Positions 8,344 through 17,147 of a stretch of 48,507 nt of DNA are shown here, piece after piece (the first letter of the stretch is position 1; each line of letters starts with the position of its first letter). Origin of the DNA: a virus; IMG/VR virus record IMGVR_UViG_3300046507_000159, positions 1 through 48,507 of that record; one strand, 5' to 3'. The notes under the pieces are model-generated. The model was given only the letters and a program-made list of their open reading frames with translations. It ran no database searches and was not told the DNA's origin. A program made the position numbers and the translations under genes.

Positions 8344-8922
8344 ATGACGGAGAAAGTTAGAACTATCCGGTTGTACGGCAAGCTCGGGGCCAAGTTCGGG
8401 CGGGTGCATCGGTTCGTAATCAACTCGCCCCGGGACGCCCTGCGCGCACTTATCCGCATGGTCCCCGGCTTTGAGCGGGAGCTTATGACGAGCGCGGACC
8501 GTGGCGTTAGTTACGCCGTGTTCGTCGGAAAGCGGAACGTAGACGAGAAAGAGCTAGCCTACCCGAGCGGGGACGATGACGTACGTATTGCGCCGCTCGT
8601 CGGCGGGCGTAAGTCTGGACTGTTCGCGGCTATCGCGGGCGTGGTCCTGTTCGCTGCGGGCGCTATCTCCTCGGTCTACGGCAACCCGTACGCGGGGCAA
8701 ATGATGTTTATGGGCGCGTCCCTCGCGTTCGGCGGTATCTCCCAAATGATTAGCGCGCACGCAGCGGCTAGCAATGGGTCCTCGGGCGCTACTAAGACGA
8801 GCTACTACTTTAACGGTGCGGATAATGTCACCTCGCAGGGCGGCCCCGTCCCGCTCCTCTACGGGCGTATGCGCGTAGGGAGCACGGTCCTTAGCAACGG
8901 GACCCAATCAATAGACACTTAA
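8344..8922 (+). CDS. tail assembly protein I (lambda gpI-like)
   Basis: 192 residues, start chosen at ATG 8344 behind GGGGAG. An in-frame non-ATG start 36 nt earlier has no ribosome binding site. The N-terminal ~85 residues look like the ubiquitin-like domain of gpI ('TIRLYGKLGAKFG'), followed by a Gly/Ala-rich hydrophobic segment (about 100-145) and a C-terminal tail with 'LLYGRMRVGS'. It is needed to build the J-based tip in lambda and lies directly before J. Confidence 0.9.
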   Translation: MTEKVRTIRLYGKLGAKFGRVHRFVINSPRDALRALIRMVPGFERELMTSADRGVSYAVFVGKRNVDEKELAYPSGDDDVRIAPLVGGRKSGLFAAIAGVVLFAAGAISSVYGNPYAGQMMFMGASLAFGGISQMISAHAAASNGSSGATKTSYYFNGADNVTSQGGPVPLLYGRMRVGSTVLSNGTQSIDT

Positions 8923-8937
8923 CGTAAAGGGTGGAGT

Positions 8938-11900
8938 ATGCCGACACAGGCCGATGATAGCCTTAGTAGTACTGCCTATGCGCAAATTCTGGACCTTATC
9001 TCGGAGGGTCCTATTTATGGTCCCGCGAGTGGTTCCCTCGGCCAGTCTGTGTACCTCAACGATACCCCGCTCAATAACACGGACGGGACGGCTAACTTTA
9101 CGGTTAGGCAGTTGGATTACCGCCCGGGTGCGGTAGACCAAACGTACATTACGGGCTTTGATAGCACGGCAAACGAGGTAGGCGTAGGCGTTGAGCTTAA
9201 GGCGTCCGTCCCGTGGGTTCATACGGTAACTAACCTCACTCTCTCCGCCTTGCGTGTTACGTTGAGCGTTAGCTCGCTCTCCAAGACGGACGCGAACTCG
9301 GGGGACGTTAGCGGCTATCAGGTTGCCTACCAAGTGCAACTCTCGATAGACGGCGGGGCCTTTAATACTGTCGTTGATACGTCATTCAACGGCAAAGCGT
9401 CCTCTGTGTACCAACGCTCGCACCGTATTGAGCTTACGGGCGCGGCCTCGCAGTACGCCGTTAAGGTAATCCGCCTGACTGCGGACACCTCGGACGTGTA
9501 TATCCAGGACACGACGAACGTAGTTAGCTACACGGAGTTGACGGACGCCAAGCTCCGCTATCCTATGAGCGCGCTGTGCGGGCTACAGATTGACGCCTCG
9601 GAGTTCTCCTCGGTCCCTACCCGCTCGTACGATATGAAAGGGTTGCTCATTAAGTACCCGAGCAACTACAACCCGACTACCCGCACGTATGCGGGAACGT
9701 GGGACGGGACATTTACTACGGGCTGGACGGATAACCCCGCGTGGGTTTTCTATGACCTCGTGTTGAATACCCGGTACGGTATGGGCCGTTGGGTAGACGC
9801 GAGCATGATTGACCGGTATTCGCTTTACCAAATCGCTCAGTACTGCGATGTTTCAGTATCGAACGGCAAGGACGGTACGGAGCCTCGCTTTACCTGTAAC
9901 TGCTACATTGCGTCCCGCGCGGACGCGTTCAAAGTGTTGCAGGACTTGGCTAGCGTGTTCCGGGGTATGGCGTATTGGACTGCGGGACAGGTTGCGGCTA
10001 CGTGCGATATGCCTATGGACCCGGCCTACGTGTACACGGCGGCTAATGTCATCGGCGGCCAATTTAAGTACGTAGGTTCGTCCCTCAAGACGCGCTATAC
10101 GTGTGCGTTGGTTACGTGGAATGACCCGGATAACGCGTACGCACAGGCGGTGGAGTACGTGGAGGACTCGGACGGTGTAGCCCGGTATGGCCTGAACAAG
10201 GCGGAGGTTACCGCGTTCGCTTGTACCTCCCGGGCGCAGGCGCAGCGCGTAGGCCAGTGGACGCTCCTTACATCACGGTACGAGACCAATACGGTTACGT
10301 TCTCCGTAGGCCTGGACGGCACGCTGTGCCAACCAGGGCAAATTATCGCAGTGGCGGACCCTGCGCGCGCAGGTAGGCGTACGGGCGGTCGTATCAAGGC
10401 CGTAACGAGCGGGAGCAAGGTGACCCTTGACTCCGTGCCTACTGTTGCTGTGGGCGATACGCTTACCCTCGTCATGCCTAACGGCGTGGCTAGCTCGTCT
10501 ACGGTGTCGGCGGTTTCCGGCGCACTTATCACGGTCTCCCCTGCTTTCTCGACGGCACCGCAAGCGGGTTCCGTGTGGATGCTTGAGAGCGCTACTCTTA
10601 AGTCCCAACTGTTCCGCGTGGCCTCCGTTGCGGAGAAAGACGGTATCTCGTTTGAGGTTACCGCTACGCAACACGAACCGGGCAAGTACGCGGCCATTGA
10701 TAACGGCGCAGCTATCGACGTGCGCCCAATCACGGGCAACACCCTTACGGTCCAGTCCGCGCCCGCTAGCGTAACGGTCTCGCAGTATGTGGTAGTAGAC
10801 CAAGGCACGGCCAAAACCAATATGACTATCTCTTGGTCCGCTGCGCCTAACGCGGTCAAGTACACGGTACAGTGGCGCAAGGATAACGGGGACTGGATCA
10901 CGGCGGGCGTTACGGGCGGCCTCTCGATGGACATTACCGGGATTTACTCCGGGTCCTACACGGCGCGCGTTAAGGCTACGAACGGGCTAGACATTAGCTC
11001 GGTCTACACTTACTCGTCCCTCACTGCCCTTACGGGCAAGACGGGCGCACCGCCTACGGTTGCCTCGCTTACCGCGTCTACTGACAAGGTGTTTGCGGTA
11101 GACGTTACGTGGTCATTCCCGAGCACGGCAGGAGACACGGATTACGCTGAGCTTTATTACAGCCACACGGCGAGCTTCTCCTCCGCTACGCTGCAAGGCC
11201 GCTACAGCTACCCCACCACAAAGGCTACCCTCCTGGGCCTCGCTGCGGGCTACGATCTGTATTTCTGGATTCGGCTTGTAGACACCACGGGGAACGTAGG
11301 CGCGTGGTTCCCGGCCAGTACAGGCGCGGGCGCACACGGACAGTCCTCGGCAGACGCGGCGGCAATCCTCGCTTACCTCACTGGACAGATTACCCAAACC
11401 CAACTCGGCCAAGACGTTCTCGGCCCGGTTCAGGCGGTTGCGGGTTTGCAGACGAGCGTATCGGCTAACGCTGCGGCTATCACGAAAGAGATTACAGACC
11501 GCACTACCGCCATTGCTAACGAAGCGGCGGCACGGGGCGCGGCAGTTACGGCGGAGACTACGGCCCGACAGGCGGCGGATACCTCCCTCGGACAACGTAT
11601 CGACACGGTTACGGCCTCGGTTAATTCGAACGCCTCCGCGATTCAGGCGGAGCAAACGGCAAGGGCTAACGGGGACTCGGCTAACGCCACGGCTATTACC
11701 GCCCTTACGTCTACTGTCGGCACGAAAACTACAACTTTCCGGCAGTCGATCACGCCGATTGCACAAGCGGTCGGGGATACGTGGGTAGATACCGGCAGTA
11801 CTAACCTTATCCGGTGGTCTCAGGACCTTTCGCAAAGCGTCTGGTCCAAGCAAGCCTCCGGAACGGGCGTAGCCCCGGTAGTTACTGGTAACTACGCAGC

Positions 11901-13299
11901 GGCCCCAGACGGCACGGCTACGGCCAGTCGCGTGGTGTTCAATAGGGGTACGGGCACCGCGAGCACCGACTATAGCCGCATATCGGAGAACGTCACTACC
12001 GTGACGGGCCAACCTTACACCATCAGCGTGTGGGCGCGGTCCTCGGACGGTACTTCTACATATAAGCTGCAAATGAGCCTTAACGGCGCAAATGCAACGG
12101 TTATTACGGTAGGGCCCACCTGGACTAGGTACTCTGTTGTCCTCGCGGCGGCATCTGACACTAGCCGCATTTTCCGCTTCGACACTCAGGGTAGCGCGAG
12201 CACCACTAGCCAAACGGCGGACATTCTCCTGTGGGGCGCGCAGCACGAACAGCAAGCGGGAATGGGCCGCTACATTCCCACCACGTCCGCAAGCGCAAGC
12301 ACGGTTGGTAATAACGCCCTCCTCGTGTGGGACGGCTCCGTGTGGCAACTCTCGCAGGACGCGGCTATCCCGGCTAACACAGCGGCTATCGCGTCCGAGG
12401 CGTCCACGCGCGCCACGGCGGACTCTGCGTTGTCTACCCGTATTGATACGCTCACCTCCACGGTAAGCGGCAACACGGCGGCTATCACTGCGGAGCAGAC
12501 GACGCGCGCCAGTGCGGATAGCGCTCTGAGTGACCGTCTAACTACGGTGGAGGCCACGTACGTTACTCCGCCTATGGCGGGAGACCCGAGCGGTTACGCG
12601 GGTTCTCCCACGGTCTACGCGGGTGTGTATTCCGAGCAATCCGCGCGAGCGGAGGCGGACCTCGCGTTGTCCATTAAGACGGACACGGTACAGGCGCAGA
12701 TAAGCACGTCCTCCGCCAATCTTACCGCTATGGTAAATACGGAGACTACCGCACGGGTTACGGGGGACGCGGCTAACGCCTCGGCTATCACTACCGTACA
12801 AGCCAACCTAAACGACACCAACGCGGCGGTCCAGACCAACGCAACGGCGTACGCGAACCTTAACGGCCAGTTGTCCGCCTCGTACACGATTAAAACTCAA
12901 ATTACTACGGGCGGTCGTACCTACATTGCGGGCATTGGCGTGGGTATTGATAACACTAGCGGTACGGTTGAGTCTCAGGTTTTGGTAGCGGCGCAAAAGT
13001 TCGCAATCCTAGATAACACGGGCTCGGCGGTTAGTTCCCCGTTCATTGTCTCGGGCGGGCAGGTGTTTATGTCCTCCGCGTTCATTCAAGATGCGTCTAT
13101 CACTAACGCGAAAATCTCGGGCGTCATTCAGTCCAACTCAGTGGGGGCTAACGGACAACCGCGTTGGGTTCTCGATAAGAACGGAGTATTTACTATGAAC
13201 GGTGCTAACTCGGGTTCCGGCTATCTGACTATCACGGATTCTCTCGTGTCCGTCTATGACGGTAACGGAGTACTCCGCGTGCGTTTGGGTCTCTGGTAA
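8938..13299 (+). CDS. tail tip / host specificity protein J (lambda gpJ-like)
   Basis: 1453 residues, the largest gene. Order: N-terminal hub domains (about 1-600), two fibronectin-III-like domains (about 605-790), a long Ala/Thr heptad coiled coil (about 800-930), a beta-sandwich resembling carbohydrate-binding modules (about 950-1115, 'TNLIRWSQDLSQSVW' start and 'GAQHEQQAGMGRYIPT' end), more coiled coil (about 1120-1270), and a C-terminal DUF1983-type tip with 'FIQDASITNAKISGVIQS'. J folds as a trimer at the tail end and contacts the receptor. The carbohydrate-module insert within the coiled coil is probably the glycan-binding element (inference). Confidence 0.93.
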   Translation: MPTQADDSLSSTAYAQILDLISEGPIYGPASGSLGQSVYLNDTPLNNTDGTANFTVRQLDYRPGAVDQTYITGFDSTANEVGVGVELKASVPWVHTVTNLTLSALRVTLSVSSLSKTDANSGDVSGYQVAYQVQLSIDGGAFNTVVDTSFNGKASSVYQRSHRIELTGAASQYAVKVIRLTADTSDVYIQDTTNVVSYTELTDAKLRYPMSALCGLQIDASEFSSVPTRSYDMKGLLIKYPSNYNPTTRTYAGTWDGTFTTGWTDNPAWVFYDLVLNTRYGMGRWVDASMIDRYSLYQIAQYCDVSVSNGKDGTEPRFTCNCYIASRADAFKVLQDLASVFRGMAYWTAGQVAATCDMPMDPAYVYTAANVIGGQFKYVGSSLKTRYTCALVTWNDPDNAYAQAVEYVEDSDGVARYGLNKAEVTAFACTSRAQAQRVGQWTLLTSRYETNTVTFSVGLDGTLCQPGQIIAVADPARAGRRTGGRIKAVTSGSKVTLDSVPTVAVGDTLTLVMPNGVASSSTVSAVSGALITVSPAFSTAPQAGSVWMLESATLKSQLFRVASVAEKDGISFEVTATQHEPGKYAAIDNGAAIDVRPITGNTLTVQSAPASVTVSQYVVVDQGTAKTNMTISWSAAPNAVKYTVQWRKDNGDWITAGVTGGLSMDITGIYSGSYTARVKATNGLDISSVYTYSSLTALTGKTGAPPTVASLTASTDKVFAVDVTWSFPSTAGDTDYAELYYSHTASFSSATLQGRYSYPTTKATLLGLAAGYDLYFWIRLVDTTGNVGAWFPASTGAGAHGQSSADAAAILAYLTGQITQTQLGQDVLGPVQAVAGLQTSVSANAAAITKEITDRTTAIANEAAARGAAVTAETTARQAADTSLGQRIDTVTASVNSNASAIQAEQTARANGDSANATAITALTSTVGTKTTTFRQSITPIAQAVGDTWVDTGSTNLIRWSQDLSQSVWSKQASGTGVAPVVTGNYAAAPDGTATASRVVFNRGTGTASTDYSRISENVTTVTGQPYTISVWARSSDGTSTYKLQMSLNGANATVITVGPTWTRYSVVLAAASDTSRIFRFDTQGSASTTSQTADILLWGAQHEQQAGMGRYIPTTSASASTVGNNALLVWDGSVWQLSQDAAIPANTAAIASEASTRATADSALSTRIDTLTSTVSGNTAAITAEQTTRASADSALSDRLTTVEATYVTPPMAGDPSGYAGSPTVYAGVYSEQSARAEADLALSIKTDTVQAQISTSSANLTAMVNTETTARVTGDAANASAITTVQANLNDTNAAVQTNATAYANLNGQLSASYTIKTQITTGGRTYIAGIGVGIDNTSGTVESQVLVAAQKFAILDNTGSAVSSPFIVSGGQVFMSSAFIQDASITNAKISGVIQSNSVGANGQPRWVLDKNGVFTMNGANSGSGYLTITDSLVSVYDGNGVLRVRLGLW

Positions 13300-13604
13300 T
13301 GGCGGCGGGCTTGCAACTATGGGACGCCTCGGGGAATCTTATCCTTGACGCGTCCCACCGCATCATGCGGATTATCGATGTTGTGTACATCAACGGCGGG
13401 AATAGTAGCCGCTTTGACGCCCGTATGGTTAGCGGCGGCTTCGTATCGTTTCAACCGGACGCGTACATAGGTTGGCTTTCCGGGGGTCTAATCCACCCCC
13501 AATTCTCTTTCAGCGGCGGTACGCTTAGTTGGACGTACGCGGCCAAGCATAGCACCCAATACGATCAGTACGTTAATGGGTACGTCTTTTACGGGGCCTA
13601 TTGA
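13299..13604 (+). CDS. small tail-tip associated protein, 101 aa
   Basis: The ATG overlaps the J stop (TAATG) and the stop overlaps the next start (TGATG), so it is translationally coupled in the tail module. The N-terminal 'GLQLWDASGNLILDASHRI' is recognisably related to a segment in the middle of the next protein ('GLQVFNESGVLVADARQRV'). Aromatic and Gly-rich, likely beta-structured. It is probably a tip decoration or adhesion accessory. No named family. Confidence 0.72.
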   Translation: MAAGLQLWDASGNLILDASHRIMRIIDVVYINGGNSSRFDARMVSGGFVSFQPDAYIGWLSGGLIHPQFSFSGGTLSWTYAAKHSTQYDQYVNGYVFYGAY

Positions 13605-14332
13605 TGACGGCGGGATTTCAAGCGTTCAATGACGGCGGCGTTTATCAAATTGACGGAACCACTATTAATTTAGTGCGGCGTCAGTTAATCAGCGTCACTA
13701 CAAGCGCGGGCGCACTCGATATGGGTAAGAACAACGCGGGGACAATGAACACCAACACGGCTAGCGTAGCTACGGTGTCATTCTCTGCGGTTACTCCTCT
13801 GCTCGTTATCTATAGCCCCAACCGCCCCGCCGCGATTATGAAATGCCTCAACACGGGTACCAACTCGTGGCAGGCGCAGATATGGACGTACGCGGGTAAT
13901 GACACCGTGGAGTTACACGTATTCGATAGGGCGGACGCTGCGGCCCCTGCGGGTGCTGGCTTTGGCCTCCAGGTTTTCAACGAGAGCGGTGTTCTAGTGG
14001 CGGATGCTCGGCAGCGCGTGGCGCGGGTACTGGACGTACAGGCGGGGAACATTATTGGTGTTGGCGCGGATTGGGGACAATTCACAAGTAACGATAGCCA
14101 AGTACAGAGCTACTCTTACGGGGTGTCAAAGATTGGCGTAGGCGCAATGCTCACGCCCTTTACCTGCGCGCCCAACATTTACTACCGCACCCAAGGCTAC
14201 CAGACCAACGGCGGCACTATCTCCCGGCAGTGGAAAGTAACCACCCTCGGCGGCGTTACTCCCGGTAACGAAAACTGTTTCGGGTCTCAATTCGATTGGC
14301 GGTTTATGGCCGTTGATCTTAGCTACATGTAA
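13604..14332 (+). CDS. tail-tip associated protein, 242 aa
   Basis: Start chosen at ATG 13604, overlapping the preceding stop; an alternative TTG lies one codon earlier. The first ~110 residues are a beta-rich Thr/Asn domain. The second half begins with a segment homologous to the N-terminus of the preceding 101-residue protein and ends in an aromatic beta domain. The likely role is host contact or tip decoration. No enzymatic motif seen. Last gene before the lysis cassette. Confidence 0.75.
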   Translation: MTAGFQAFNDGGVYQIDGTTINLVRRQLISVTTSAGALDMGKNNAGTMNTNTASVATVSFSAVTPLLVIYSPNRPAAIMKCLNTGTNSWQAQIWTYAGNDTVELHVFDRADAAAPAGAGFGLQVFNESGVLVADARQRVARVLDVQAGNIIGVGADWGQFTSNDSQVQSYSYGVSKIGVGAMLTPFTCAPNIYYRTQGYQTNGGTISRQWKVTTLGGVTPGNENCFGSQFDWRFMAVDLSYM

Positions 14333-14349
14333 TCCAAGTTAAACCTGAT

Positions 14350-14364
14350 AGGCCCTCGCGGCCT
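14350..14364. terminator. short hairpin between tail and lysis genes
   Basis: AGGCC-CTCGC-GGCCT forms a 5-bp GC stem in the 47-nt gap between tail and holin genes. No T-tract follows, so it may reduce readthrough or protect a 3' end but is not a convincing intrinsic terminator. Confidence 0.3.
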
Positions 14365-14379
14365 GTCCTCGGAGATTCT

Positions 14380-14646
14380 ATGAGTATTTTCTCGCAAGCT
14401 GCGGACAACGCGGCGTCCGGGGGCAAGGTTGTTACGAGCATTGCGGGCACGGCTTACGGCCTATCCTCGCTACCTCTTAGCACTTATGTCTCCTTTCTCA
14501 CGCTCGTACTCACCCTTTTCTACCTGTACAACGCCCTGCCCCGGCTCTGGCGTACTACCTTGGCCCTCAAGCGGGGCCTCGTAGACAAGGATTGGTCCCT
14601 GTGGCAATCCCTCGGCAACCAACCGACTCCGACCAAGGAGGACTAA
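14380..14646 (+). CDS. holin
   Basis: 88 residues with GGAG before the ATG. A hydrophobic segment at about residues 35-53 ('YVSFLTLVLTLFYLYNAL') is preceded by a weaker one (about 19-33), followed by a basic, charged C-terminus. Size, topology and position directly before Rz/Rz1-type genes fit a holin that permeabilises the inner membrane at lysis. The lysozyme is not here but at 19.4 kb. If that enzyme is SAR-type, this protein could act as a pinholin-like trigger (inference). Confidence 0.8.
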   Translation: MSIFSQAADNAASGGKVVTSIAGTAYGLSSLPLSTYVSFLTLVLTLFYLYNALPRLWRTTLALKRGLVDKDWSLWQSLGNQPTPTKED

Positions 14647-15005
14647 TGTTTAAGACGGTTCTTGAGCGTGTCCTCGTGGTGGTGCTCGGGGTCCTCATGG
14701 TCGCAGGCGCGGCCCTAGGGATTTATGCGGCGGCCCAGCACAGCAAGATGCAGGCGTTGCAGATTGAACAGTTGCAGAAAGACGTAACGCAGGAGCGGGC
14801 GGCCACAACGGCGGCCCTCCAGGCGGCTAGCGCACTTGGGGCGGCCCTGGATGCTAAGGCGGCGGCACAAACCACCGCTACGCAGAACCACGCGGCCTTA
14901 ACTACGCGCCTAGCCTCTGCGGTTGCTGCGGCCCCTGCCGTGGCGTCTACGGTCGTACCTGAGAGTTACTGGCTTGCAATCTACGGGGGAGACAATGCGA
15001 AATAG
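14646..15005 (+). CDS. i-spanin (Rz-like)
   Basis: 119 residues beginning ATG 14646 just after the holin stop. One N-terminal membrane helix (about residues 9-30) is followed by a long Ala/Gln/Thr-rich coiled coil (about 33-100), the standard inner-membrane spanin layout. The 3' end overlaps the lipoprotein gene by 11 nt, as in many Rz/Rz1 pairs. It spans the periplasm with the o-spanin to fuse inner and outer membranes in the last step of lysis. Confidence 0.87.
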   Translation: MFKTVLERVLVVVLGVLMVAGAALGIYAAAQHSKMQALQIEQLQKDVTQERAATTAALQAASALGAALDAKAAAQTTATQNHAALTTRLASAVAAAPAVASTVVPESYWLAIYGGDNAK

Positions 15006-15270
15006 TCTCCTCCTGCTCGTGCTCCTCTCGGCTACCGCGTGTATGTCGGGGTGTGCGGCCCCGGAGGTCCGTACCGTGGTCCAGGTGCAGACACCTCCAG
15101 ACTCGCTCCTCCAGGATTGCCAGCACGCGCCCCGCCCTGCGGATAACACGGTGTACGGTCTCCTCCTTGGGATTCGGGACGAGCGCGGCGTAGTGGAGTC
15201 GTGTGATTGGGCGGACAAGGCGGCCCTCCGCGCGTGGAAAGCTGGCGTTACGGCGGCCTCGGGGAAATGA
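14995..15270 (+). CDS. o-spanin lipoprotein (Rz1-like)
   Basis: 91 residues, start at ATG 14995 behind GGGGGAG; upstream in-frame starts would break the signal peptide. The signal sequence is L-L-L-L-V-L-L-S-A-T-A-C, with a second possible lipobox at M-S-G-C. Lipidation should anchor it in the outer membrane. The mature part is Pro- and Asp-containing and short. The partly overlapping arrangement with Rz supports the call. It ends with an ATGA overlap to the next gene. Confidence 0.87.
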   Translation: MRNSLLLLVLLSATACMSGCAAPEVRTVVQVQTPPDSLLQDCQHAPRPADNTVYGLLLGIRDERGVVESCDWADKAALRAWKAGVTAASGK

Positions 15271-15581
15271 GGTACACCTACCCCGTAGCCCCGTATGGTC
15301 TGAGGATTACTTACGTGGATAACCTCAAGGAGTTCCACGCCCTCGCCCCCGGCTACGATGGTCGGGGAGCGGCGGGAGCAACAGCCCCGGGAAAGGCGGC
15401 GGACTTCGTGTTAGGTGTGTTTGATAAAAGTTGGCTTACGCTCGTGCACGAGTGCGTACACGTGGCCTCGCTCCTGTTAGCCAAGGCGGGGATTGACCCG
15501 CAGAGTAACAACGCGGAACCGTTGGCCTATTTGGTAGACCATTTGGCGGCAGTTGGGGCCAAGCGGCTAGGCCTCCGGTAA
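15267..15581 (+). CDS. small zincin-like protein (HECVH motif) in the lysis cassette
   Basis: 104 residues, coupled to the o-spanin gene by ATGA. It has a zinc-metallopeptidase-like helix 'LTLVHECVHVASLLL' (HExxH at about residues 60-64) and a downstream Glu in 'NNAEPLAYLVDHL' that could be the third ligand. No signal peptide. Similar short HExxH proteins occur next to phage lysis genes, but I know of no demonstrated role. Possible functions are cell-wall or spanin processing. Could also be an inactive relative. Confidence 0.65.
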   Translation: MRYTYPVAPYGLRITYVDNLKEFHALAPGYDGRGAAGATAPGKAADFVLGVFDKSWLTLVHECVHVASLLLAKAGIDPQSNNAEPLAYLVDHLAAVGAKRLGLR

Positions 15582-15770
15582 TGTCACACAGGCCGTTCCC
15601 ACACATGCCATTTTATAAACCGTAAGTCGTTGATTCGCATAGGTTTTAACACACGACCATGTTAAGTCCTTCCCACGGCTAAATCCTTATAGTACACTGG
15701 ACCCAAGCCCCATAAGGCTATCCGGGCCAAAATGGGTTGTGTGATTGCTACACAGGGTACAGGACAGAAC
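15582..15770. other. non-coding gap before the integrase; candidate attP/promoter region
   Basis: 189 bases, clearly AT-richer than the flanking genes, with no credible ORF. It holds 'TATAGT' at 15689-15694, resembling a -10 box but without a good -35, and a 5-bp inverted repeat TGTGT-N7-ACACA at 15738-15754 close to the integrase start. An attachment site would be expected next to an integrase gene. This gap is the best nearby candidate but I recognise no tRNA 3' end in it. Confidence 0.35.
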
Positions 15771-17147
15771 ATGAGCGAGCACCTAATCAGGCGGGGAGCG
15801 CGTTACTATTATAGGAGGCGGGTTCCTACCGCCCTCGTGAGTCTCTTAGGCAAGAAAGAGATACAAGAGGCCCTCGGCACGGCGGACCCCAAGGAGGCAG
15901 CACGCAAGGCCCGAGTAGCGGCGGCGCAGACTGACGCTCTATTTGCGCGGTTGCGCGCGGGGGCCTCCTCGGACCCGGAGGAGCGTAAGGCGTGGGCGGA
16001 TCGTGCGGGGTGGGATGACATGCTGCCCCATGAGTGGGAGGACGAGAACGAGTCTACCGCCCTCTCGGAGGAAATGGAGGAGCGCGAGGCCCAACTCAAA
16101 GAGTATTTTGAGGAGACCCTTGAGCGGGTATTCCGGCGTATGCGTGAGGAGCGGCGGGACGACGCCCGCGCCCGCGCGGCGGGTATGCCTGCCCCGAGCG
16201 ACGCGGAGGCCCGGGGATTCCCCGAGGTGTTGCAAGAGTGGCAAAAGCGGCGCAAGCCAACCCCCGCCACGGTTGAAAGTATGAACCGTACCCTCTCCCG
16301 CTTTTGGGACGTTAACGGGCGGCTATCCGTGCGCGGCGTAGCTAAGTCTCACGTCCTCGCGTTCCAAAAGCACTACTTGGACGCGGGTAGCTCCCCGGCC
16401 ACGGTGCGGCAGCAAATTGGCCTCCTCAAGGCGCTACTCTCGGTTGCGGTCAATATGGAACTAATACGCTCCAACCCTGCGGCGGGCGTAACCACGGAGC
16501 TAGAGAAACACGCCAAGGTAGCCCGCCTCCCATTTACAACCAAAGACGTACAGCGGATCGTAGACAAGCTCCCGAGTTCCGGGGCGCGGTACTGGATACC
16601 CCTTATTAGCCTGTACTCGGGTATGCGCTTGGAGGAGATAGGCCAGCTAGCGCCCCCGGACGTAGGGACGGAGACTTACATAGACGCCCACGGCGCGGAG
16701 CACGCCGTACCGGTAATCTACGTGACTGACGAGGGAGAGGGACAGGGACTAAAGAACGCGGCCAGTAGGCGGCGGGTCCCCTTACACCCGGAGCTTGTGC
16801 GGCTCGGGTTCGTGGAGTACGCCACGGCGCAACAAGGCGCGCGCATTTTCTCGGAGTTGGGAAAGACAAAGACGGGCCGAGAGACTCACGGCTTTTCGCG
16901 GTGGTTCGGTGGGTTCCTGCGGACACAGTGCGAGATTACGGACAAGCGCAAGGCGTTCCACAGTTTCCGCCACCTGTTTAAGGACGTAATGCGGGAGCAC
17001 GGCGTACCCGAGGACGTTAGCGACGCATTGAGCGGCCACACGAACGGGAGCGTTGCCCGGAACTACGGCGGTAACTACTACCCTCTCCGCCCGCTCGTGG
17101 AGGCTATGGGTCGCTACAAGGTGCACGGCCTTAAATTACCTGCGTGA
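15771..17147 (+). CDS. int: tyrosine integrase
   Basis: 458 residues from ATG 15771. The frame opens at 15732, but the family starts at 'MSEHLIRRGARYYYRRRVP' (DUF6538-type N-terminus). The SAM-like core-binding domain covers about 175-270 and the catalytic domain about 270-440. All catalytic residues are present: Arg286 (GMRLEE), a Lys in the beta hairpin (LKNAASRRRVP), His397 and Arg400 (HSFRH), His423 (SGHTNG), Tyr432 (ARNYG). It should integrate and excise the phage at a host site. Its end overlaps the convergent lipoprotein gene by 12 bp. This implies a temperate or recently temperate phage. Confidence 0.92.
   Translation: MSEHLIRRGARYYYRRRVPTALVSLLGKKEIQEALGTADPKEAARKARVAAAQTDALFARLRAGASSDPEERKAWADRAGWDDMLPHEWEDENESTALSEEMEEREAQLKEYFEETLERVFRRMREERRDDARARAAGMPAPSDAEARGFPEVLQEWQKRRKPTPATVESMNRTLSRFWDVNGRLSVRGVAKSHVLAFQKHYLDAGSSPATVRQQIGLLKALLSVAVNMELIRSNPAAGVTTELEKHAKVARLPFTTKDVQRIVDKLPSSGARYWIPLISLYSGMRLEEIGQLAPPDVGTETYIDAHGAEHAVPVIYVTDEGEGQGLKNAASRRRVPLHPELVRLGFVEYATAQQGARIFSELGKTKTGRETHGFSRWFGGFLRTQCEITDKRKAFHSFRHLFKDVMREHGVPEDVSDALSGHTNGSVARNYGGNYYPLRPLVEAMGRYKVHGLKLPA

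Noticed and set aside
11113-12348. 411-codon minus-strand frame opposite J
   Set aside because: It is an antisense shadow of the strongly coding J gene, Arg/Ser-rich and without a start signal. Long antisense frames are expected in GC-rich coding DNA.
15440-15455. CTCGTGCACGAG palindrome resembling the two CGTGCA palindromes
   Set aside because: It lies inside the HECVH coding region, where these codons (Leu-Val-His-Glu) are required, and its arms are too short to match the other two.
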